Source: Panaeolus papilionaceus (Eukaryota; Basidiomycota; Agaricomycetes; Agaricales). Taken from it: 64,000 nucleotides of DNA. Positions 57,077-64,000 of the stretch are shown here, piece after piece. The notes beneath the pieces were generated by a model. It was given only the letters and a program-made list of their open reading frames with translations, searched no databases and had not been told where the DNA came from. Each line of letters begins with the position of its first letter. The stretch's first letter is position 1. A program made the translations under genes and the position numbers. The DNA lies in NCBI GenBank assembly GCA_015501605.1, contig JADNRZ010000011.1, forward strand, positions 1,116,001 through 1,180,000, in the 5' to 3' direction.

Positions 57077-60000
57077 TTACATTGGGGATTTGTATTCTGA
57101 GTTTGCCTGCTTGAAAACCATGTCTGCATGAGTTGCCAGTCGAATACACGCATGCCGTTTTCGATATGCATATGCGCCCGCTGAGTCCGATGTATCTGAT
57201 TTTGTAGCCGCCCTCAACCATCCATCAGCCCTATTTCTCCAATACAGAACGGTCCACAACATTTCATTGGTGAGGAGCTGCACTTCCTCTTGCCATCGTT
57301 GGAACAATGCACGTGCCTGTAGCCAATGCACGCACATAACTATTCACCATTAGCGGACATTCAGAACATGCATCCGATGCACTCACATTCTTCACGCGCA
57401 ACCGAGTCCAAATTGTCGCACTCATGTTCACTAAGCTGATGTGGAGCGCGTGCCAACAAGTGGGCGCGCCAAATCCACGATAATTTAAGGGCCACATCAC
57501 GTGAATTATAATCGTTGGCTTTGACCATCAAGGTGCTAGCCTCCGTGTCTTTCTCCTCAAGTTCTTGAAAATGTTGCATCGTCTTGTTATCAGCCTTCAG
57601 TTGCTGTAGTTTGGCGCGGCCATTGTTGTATAGCTGTGTGAAGATCTTGACCTGGGATTCCAGGTTCAGGACCTTTCCTTGTGCTCATGTCACAATTACT
57701 TTGCCTGGCTGGGTCTGCATAACATGTGAAAATTGGAGTGACCGTTCCACAACAAGATCACGGATATTGTTCAGTAGAGCATTTAGACTTTGGACACGAC
57801 AGGCCAGTTCAACGGCTGCATGATCAAGATTGCAGTTATTGTTGGATGGCAGGAAAATGATGTCGTGTTCAGGAAGACCTGATTGAGAAGCGGCTGTGTC
57901 TGCTGGTTCTGCTGGTTCTGCTGGTTGAACGCTATACTGGATGCCTGCCTTTGCTTGAAGAGCCCGAAGTTGTCCCAGCATTGACCTGAGGTCCTCTCGT
58001 TCGTTCTCCAAAGCCTCACTTTGCATCTCGGAAGGCTGCTGTCCTGCCTGTCGAGCAAGCATCTTGACCTTCAATCTGTGAAATCACAATGCATGAACAT
58101 ATATGAGAACCGGCTGCATGAACGAGACATACTGAGTATCTTCCACAACTAGGGCAAAATGCATGTATCGATCCAGATGGGTTTTCGATGTCTCATGTGA
58201 ATCACTGCCAGCCGGCTGCACTTGCTCCATCCTGTTTGGGTCAGCACCATAGATATCCATCACACTTTGGTCCTGGAGCCGTTTCGCTTCAGCCTGTTCG
58301 ATAGCGGCCGTCCACTTTGCAGTATGTTGCTGTGATTGGAGGCTGACTTCCTTGAACACGGTTTCATGCTCTGCAACCATCCGCTTTGCCACAAGGTACT
58401 TGCGTTCCAGTGTTTGAGCCATCTTCATGGTGCGTTTGTAGTTTAGATCACTGGTGTGGTCGTCCATTGCTTCCAGCCGCCCCACCTGAGTTGCTGTTTG
58501 TTGCGCCTGCGCTGCTTTGTTAAGAACCGACCAATTCGTTTCCATGATCTCCCCGTCGACCATTCCAAGTCCAGGTATGAATGAGGGCGCAAATCTAAAA
58601 TAGCATTTATCATTGTGCCCGTGAACATGGAACATGCCTATCGCGTGGTCGATTTCCAGCAACTCCATTCCACATTCAGAGAGCATCTCGTCAATCTGAG
58701 ATCGAAGATGGACAGAGTACTGGCATCCAATGTCGTAGATCATGGTAACACGCTGCCGAACATTCACATTCGTGCGCACAATCGCCTGCATGAATGCAAA
58801 ATCAACGTTTTTTTGTTGTTCCCCATGGTACAAGTCGACCAAGCCGTTTGGGCAGTAAATGCCATGGCGCGCGCATGCAATACCAACAACACCTGTGATA
58901 TCACAGACTTTGCTCGATGTCATGGAATTTTCAATTGCACGGAATGTGTTTTCACAGGGCGCTTTCTGTGAACGAGTTAATTGTGTGTTTGGATGAGGGT
59001 GTTTTTGTTTCCTTACTGTCTGAGTCTCTGTTGCCTTCCATATGTGTTCCTTATAAATCTCCGATTTGGGCATCATACCGGCTCCATCGTACAGTGGCGT
59101 TTCCTCTGCCCGTGTTGCTGAAGACAAATGATCAGCCTTGAAATTACCGTCTGCTACAAATGAGCGGCCATAGATATCCGGATCCTTTTCCTCCCAATCT
59201 GGGGGCAAGTTGACACCGGGCTGAGGACAGGTGGAACAAAAGATTCCAAGCTCGCCTGCAGCCGGTTTGGTTGGGTCCTTGTTCGTAAGATGTGCAAATC
59301 CTGCCCATTTTAACTTTTTCAACCATCTGTCGATGCGAAGCATACGCTGAAGCAGGTGGTAGAGATCGTCTGCAATGATGTAGCCGAGAGGCTGGGTTTG
59401 TCGCACAAGCAGTTGGTGAATTTGATATACCGACGCCTGAAGTTCAAGAGTGGCCAGCCTGGCAAAGTGCAAGAGTTGGAGTGTGAAGAGTGTATTCACC
59501 CGTGTAAAGCTGGCTGGCATGAGACCTGTGGCCACAAAATCTCCAAAATGACTGGCCCCTCCATCGCATGAACAGACAATGACATGGAGGCGATGGTAAC
59601 CATTGGTATGTGCAATCCTCTTCAATGTTGCAGGTTGCCGTACATCAGGGTCAATGATCTCAACTTTGGACCCATCTGTTGCTTTGTCAATAGCGGCCGC
59701 TTGTGCAAGCAAAAACTCGTCTGCATGCACATAGTGTTTCAGTCCATGTGCCCGATACGCCTCCTGCATTCTCCTGTCAAACTCCCTGTCTTCATCGGCT
59801 TCTGAAGCCAAAGTGGGCACTGCGTCCATGTCCACATCCATAGGATCATCAGCACCCAAGTCTTCTCCCTCATCCATCTCAGAGCTGCCAGGTGATTTGG
59901 TTGATGGAGGTGTGTAAGTTGAATCCGATGAATCTGAATCCATTCTGTCGTCTGGAGCGGCCGCTTCAAATGTCTCTGTTGCGACATCTTTGAATGGGAG

Positions 60001-60887
60001 CATAAGTCACAAACCACACAAGAAGAATGCATGCCATTACCAGCTGGAAAGATATGCCCTGCAAGCTCTACCTGCTGCTTCCTATCCACCTCCTGCTGCT
60101 GTTCCTCATGCTTAGCTATCATCCTGTCCAAACCTCTACACCTCTGGTGGACTTCTGTTTTGTGGTGTTGAACCACAAAATATGCTCCTACTTCCCATAA
60201 GGCTGCCCTTCTGAAGTGGTTGCCTGTCCAGCATTCGATTTTGTGGAATGGGTTGTGAAGGTGCTGTTGCCTCATGCAACCACGGCAGAGTGCATGTGGA
60301 ACAAAACAATCTCTGCAGCGCCAAATGGCATAATTGTGAGTATCACTTGTTCTACACTCCTGGCATACCCTGTGTTCAGGCTGAAGATATTCATGGTGTA
60401 TATATGCAGGGATGGCCTCATTGACATGTTGAATAAATTCTTCAATATAGTCATTCTGAGTCTGTTGAGTTATAAGTAAAACAGTATTGTATCTTTGAAG
60501 ATGATTTGGTACCTTGCTCTGAAATGGTGCTCTATCACCTAATCCATGCCAATTGTGAATGTCATCATTGACTGGATCAGGATCAAGGATGGTAGCAGGA
60601 GTGGTGGTACTTTGATCTGGTGGTGGAGAACTGTTCACAGGATCGCTTGGAAGATTGCTGGGTTCCTGTACTGGCTGAGCCCCAGGCATTATTGGGATAC
60701 TTGATGCATTTGGTGCTCGATAAAAGTATTCATTGCGTGGTGGTGGTGGTGGTTCTTGGGGTGCACTTGTGGTAATAACTTTGCTGGACTTTGCACCTTT
60801 TCTTTTTCTGTTGGATCCAAGAGGAATAGTTCTGGATGGTTCACTCATGATGGTGGAAGAGGAATGGGATTGATTGCTTGCTTGCAT
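57077..60887 (-). pseudogene. CxC2-KDZ transposase with internal stop
   Basis: Transposase of the Kyakuja-Dileera-Zisupton class. It starts at 60887 with a Pro/Ser-rich leader. The CxC2 cysteine cluster is CQECRTSDTHNYAIWRCRDC, CRGCMRQQHL and FHKIECWTGNHFRRAALWEV. An intron near 59999-60051 joins LAGHIFPA to DVATETFEAAAPDD. The catalytic domain holds FVADGNFKADHL (first Asp), CPNGLVDLYHGEQQKNVDF, TMIYDIGCQYSVHL (second Asp), FHVHGHNDKCYFRF and PGLGMVDGEIMETNWSVLN (Glu). An intron near 58085-58139 leads to LKVKMLARQAGQQPSEMQ. In the C-terminal part a TGA interrupts VIVT-AQGKVLNLES near 57686, where an Arg codon (CGA) is expected. The frame then runs on to VHWLQARALFQRW and a stop at 57077. Otherwise undamaged; full length about 1200 residues. 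Confidence 0.85.
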
Positions 60888-61001
60888 TCATTGTGACGTG
60901 AAACATGTCTGCTTGTCACACGCTTACAAGTGACATGGCAACAAGATAGCCAGTGATCAACCTTCTTAATTGATATCCACATCCACTCAACTCATCATCT
61001 C
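60888..61001. promoter_or_regulatory. Shared intergenic region of the transposase and accessory gene C
   Basis: About 114 bp lie between the two divergent starts (60887 minus, 61002 plus), so both promoters must overlap here. It contains CACACGCTTACAAGTGACATGG-like sequence and no clear TATA box. Confidence 0.45.
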
Positions 61002-63076
61002 ATGGTGCTTCAATATGTACTTCAAGATGGCCAAGATGGTGAGGTCATTGATGATCCAGCAGATCCAGCACCACCACGACTCCGGATGGCAAGAAGGGAT
61101 TCAAAGCACTTTACAGTCACTGAACTCAATATAATCAAGCCATTCAGGGCCAAATTCCGAGACATCCCTGGCTTTGAGTATCAAGAGCGAGCTGCTTACC
61201 TCAGGAAACATGTCTTTCCACCCCTCTTATCACACTGGTACCGGAATCCAGAAACAAAACATCGAACCAACAATACAAACATTGACATATGGACTGATGT
61301 ATGTGATCCACTCCCACCTGATGGTGTTTATCTGGCTGACACACCATCAGAGAATTGCAGCCTATACAAGTGCAAACTGGAGGTCCAAGATACAACTGTA
61401 CAAACCCCCAACCCTCCGATTGACTATCTCTGACTACTTCTACAACTACCGATTCAAGGAAGTGCTGGAAAAAGCCAGGCATATTGTAGCCCACAAACTG
61501 GGGCCAGATGCAGCCTTAACATCCAAGCTTACAACGGAATACAGACATCGTGCTGTGCGCGAAATTCTGGCCAATTACACTCCAGAGCAGAAAGCTGAGG
61601 CTGAAAGAGCAAGGAGAGCTGTAACAGAACAGGGATATTCGCCTGAATTGCAAGCGAGGTAAGTGTTTTTCAATATCGGCAGAACCAAGTAATTGACCCA
61701 GCGGCCGCTTAACTGCCAGGCAATGGCAGAAACATGGGGAAGCGCGACTGAAGCATGCACAACACATGCGGATGATTGAGCTTGGTATCTCGTCGCTTCA
61801 ATTGTGCGCGGCACCACGACTCGATGGTGGAATTGAAATATATCTGTAAGCATGTTGAATCCCCTGGTTACCAGCCGCTTATGGATGATCCAGATCTGAG
61901 AACTTTGCCCAACATTATGGGTACTTTGGAGCCCAACCCTTTTATGAGAAATATGCCAAAGAGGTTTTAGACTTTTCCCAGCTGATTGTGAACTACGTGG
62001 AGGAGATCAGAAACAAGATGGGCGCGAGCACTACATCTCTGGCCGTACAGCAGGACAGTGTAGTAGGTACTGCACCGGGGGTTTTGGAGGAGGCCATGAT
62101 CAAGCAAGCTGCAAACAGTGCATTGAAAACGACTCCACTGGGCTTTCCCATTTTGCCTACCCAGTGGGACCCAGCAATGGTCCGCACCCTTGTCGAAAAA
62201 TATTGGGCTGCCTATATTAACACTCACTATGGTATGCGGGTGCAGTTTTTATTAAAATTTACTCTCACTGATGGTGTTGTAGCATTGGTGTGCGGCCGAG
62301 GAAAGGTCACGGTTCCATGGACAGCTTTCAAGACGAATGGAGTGCACACATATGTTGACGAAAAGTATCTCAAGAATTCCAAATTCACATTCAAGCATTA
62401 TAGAAGCATGGATACGAATGACATGTTGGATTTTCTGAGAGCGGCCGCTGAAATACAGGAGAAGGAAGGAGCAGACAACATTTTCATTTTCAAAGCTGTC
62501 CACAAAAGCAAGTTGCATCCGATCACTCCAGCATTGTATCCAACAGGAGAGGAACCAGTTGCAGCCGGAGATTCCGAGGGAGAGATAAATCCAGAGTTTG
62601 TGGATGTTCAACTAGGGAAACGAGCCAAGAGGAAGGAGTGGGGCAGAGCGGGCGATCAGGACATTCGGAGCACGCCAGCAAGGACTGACAACATGGATGC
62701 GACGAATTTGGCTGCAGCTGCAGAGCAGCAACCAACTAACACAAATGAACCAGCACAGCAGATGGAGCCGCCTGGCAATAGGTCTGCTACTGATGCAGCA
62801 CACCAAGAACCAGGACCATCAACTTCTCAGACCATGGATACAACAATTGAATGTGCAGAACCTGACAAATCTCAAAGGGTGCTGCGACGGAGTGCACAGA
62901 ATGCTGTTGAAACGACATATGATCATTTAGTAGACCCACACCCACAGCCGCTGCGTCGCAGCGGCCGCAATCCTAACTGTAGTGGACCTGCTTCTAAGTA
63001 TCCTACACCATTTTCTGAGAGAGGAACAAGTCCTGGTGGGACTGACAGGGGAGCAAAATCACGCAAGAGAAAATAG
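61002..63076 (+). CDS. Unrecognised KDZ-associated gene (C)
   Basis: Divergent partner of the transposase. It starts MVLQYVLQDGQDGEVIDD at 61002. Exon 1 has MARRDSKHFTVTELNIIKPF and ends NIDIWTDV. An intron near 61302-61360 leads to YTSANWRSKIQLYKPPTL and VLEKARHIVAHKLGPDA. Another intron (61662 to about 61720, containing a GCGGCCGC) leads to QWQKHGEARLKHAQHMRM. A later exon has NFAQHYGYFGAQPFYEKY, LDFSQLIVNYVEEIRNKMG and FPILPTQWDPAMVRTLVEKY, then WTAFKTNGVHTYVDEKYLKN, and a basic Ser-rich C-terminus (RRSGRN, GAKSRKRK) that looks like a nuclear localisation signal. I recognise no enzyme motif, and in particular no HxD dioxygenase core. Exon borders in the middle are approximate. Confidence 0.55.
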
Positions 63077-63387
63077 CATGAATTAACATCAGATAATATC
63101 TAGGATTATCTACAGTGTGTAATATCTGATGTAAATGGGTGTGTGCGGGTCCAAAAAAGTCCATGATGTGGGGTATCAAGATATGCAACAATGAATATGA
63201 ATGTTCCAATAAAAAAAGCAAAGCAATTGCGGCCAATGAGAGAAGAGGTGATATAAACAACGGATGAAAGCAGCCGTGAAATGAGGGGGGGAGGGTCCAA
63301 AATAATATGAAATAACAACAAAAAAAAGTCCAGTCCAACGAATATGCATGAGTCCAAAAAATAACAAGTCCAAAAATAACAACACGA
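63077..63387. other. Short intergenic stretch
   Basis: AT-rich 3' region between convergent genes C and D. It has an imperfect GATAATATCTAGGATTATC palindrome near 63092-63110 that may be part of a 3' processing signal. Confidence 0.35.
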
Positions 63388-63813
63388 TCAGCGGGAGCTC
63401 CGAGTTCGGCGTGATGACGAAGGCACAGGGGAGGCAGCAGCCGCCTTTGCGTGCGACCATGTACAAATCTCCACCACTACCCGCTCCCTCAGCTGCACCT
63501 TGTGCTTCACCTTGACAGCCAGTGGGCCCGCTGGCTCGTCACGAATCACATCACCTGTGGATTCCAGCTCGGTGAGGGGCGACCTGGAATCTATGAGGTG
63601 GGTCGAGTCTTCACGCCTTGTTGCTTGACGAGGGTCCTGCTGCTGAGTGATGTTAGTGCTATTGGCCGCAAGATCAGCATCCGGTTTTGGATGCGTACCT
63701 TGTGTCGCGGTGGCACCAGCTGCCTGTTGGGTCGCCAGCACGGTGGAAACAGGTGCATGAAGGTGGGCAGGATTGACAGTGAGCCCGGAGCCCGAACTGC
63801 TGCCGCCAGGCAT
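63388..63813 (-). CDS. Unrecognised small protein, KDZ region (D), probably partial
   Basis: Minus-strand frame starting MPGGSSSGSGLTVNPAHL at 63813 and ending SSSRRTRSSR at 63388. The body is disordered (Thr, Ala, Gln rich) with one more ordered segment, VKHKVQLRERVVVEICTW. An upstream exon may exist: a same-strand frame with RHLIAKKPTGAPASLAGSS lies at about 63880-63970 before a TGA that could fall in an intron. The gene is probably cut by the window edge. No family recognised. Confidence 0.35.
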   Translation of the reverse strand: MPGGSSSGSGLTVNPAHLHAPVSTVLATQQAAGATATQGTHPKPDADLAANSTNITQQQDPRQATRREDSTHLIDSRSPLTELESTGDVIRDEPAGPLAVKVKHKVQLRERVVVEICTWSHAKAAAASPVPSSSRRTRSSR

Positions 63814-64000
63814 AGCTGATTGCGTGCGAGAAATATAGGAGTTTGAGGGGAGCGGCCGGATGAGTCATGCAGCAGGCGTGGCTGGGACAGAGGAACCTGC
63901 CAACGAAGCGGGCGCTCCAGTGGGCTTCTTTGCGATGAGATGCCTGGGCACCAGGTGCGACTTGGCAAGGGGAGCTGTTGGGTCGTCGCAAGGCCAACCT

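Larger units (their letters stand above)
54234..64000. mobile_element. Probable large KDZ transposon, right end outside the window
   Basis: Inferred extent only. It is defined by the CxC2-KDZ transposase (57077-60887), flanking unrecognised genes, and seven exact GCGGCCGC palindromes (54234, 54807, 59693, 59957, 61701, 62441, 62961) with further one-base variants (54289, 56834, 58304, 62292, 63852). No terminal inverted repeat or target duplication could be identified because the right end is probably beyond 64 kb. The left limit is placed at the first octamer, just after the minisatellite, and is uncertain. Confidence 0.5.

Noticed and set aside
54394..63076. A TET/JBP dioxygenase, reported as a companion of KDZ elements in mushrooms
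   Set aside because: I looked for the HxD and distal His/Arg signature in genes A, B and C and did not find it.

Overview
The window comes from a filamentous basidiomycete, most likely a mushroom-forming agaricomycete. The genes carry many 45-65 bp GT-AG introns. The families present fit that group: tandem microsomal P450s, a CFEM-like secreted protein, expanded F-box and KOW genes, and KDZ (Kyakuja-Dileera-Zisupton) transposons with a CxC2 cysteine cluster. All calls come from reading translations by eye; no database search was run.

Layout. 1-30 kb is ordinary gene space. It holds three tandem P450 genes on the minus strand (1.8-10.4 kb), the mRNA-export factor GLE1 (11.9-13.9), an orphan kinase-fold gene (15.1-16.0), a CFEM-like secreted protein (17.2-17.8), an F-box gene (18.9-20.0), a beta-propeller lactonase (21.7-23.1), a carboxymuconolactone-decarboxylase/hydrolase fusion (24.5-26.3), a TRIC-like membrane protein (26.5-27.6) and a von Willebrand factor A gene (28.2-29.8).

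30-47 kb is accessory sequence. A Ty1/copia element (31759-37433, 558-bp LTRs that look identical, 5-bp duplication TACAG) sits inside an exon of an unrecognised gene. A hAT element (41211-45520, 8-bp duplication GTGCCCCC) sits inside an exon of a KOW/Spt5-like gene. In both cases the reading frame of the interrupted gene is continuous across the deduced empty site.

47-64 kb holds a second F-box gene, a broken short-chain dehydrogenase, the 3' remnant of one KDZ transposase, a G-rich minisatellite, and then about 9.7 kb that I read as part of a large KDZ transposon. That part has a CxC2-KDZ transposase with one internal stop, an accessory gene transcribed divergently from it across about 115 bp, and three further unrecognised genes. 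The palindrome GCGGCCGC occurs seven times between 54.2 and 63.0 kb and was not found elsewhere in the window. This element, with its accessory genes and repeated octamer, is the best candidate here for an undescribed system.

How genes may work together. The three P450s are recent tandem paralogues. The propeller lactonase and the decarboxylase/hydrolase fusion are convergent neighbours and could both act on lactones of aromatic catabolism (inference). In the transposon region, coding damage in the Copia and in the complete KDZ gene is of the CpG-to-TpG/CpA type, as expected of methylated DNA.
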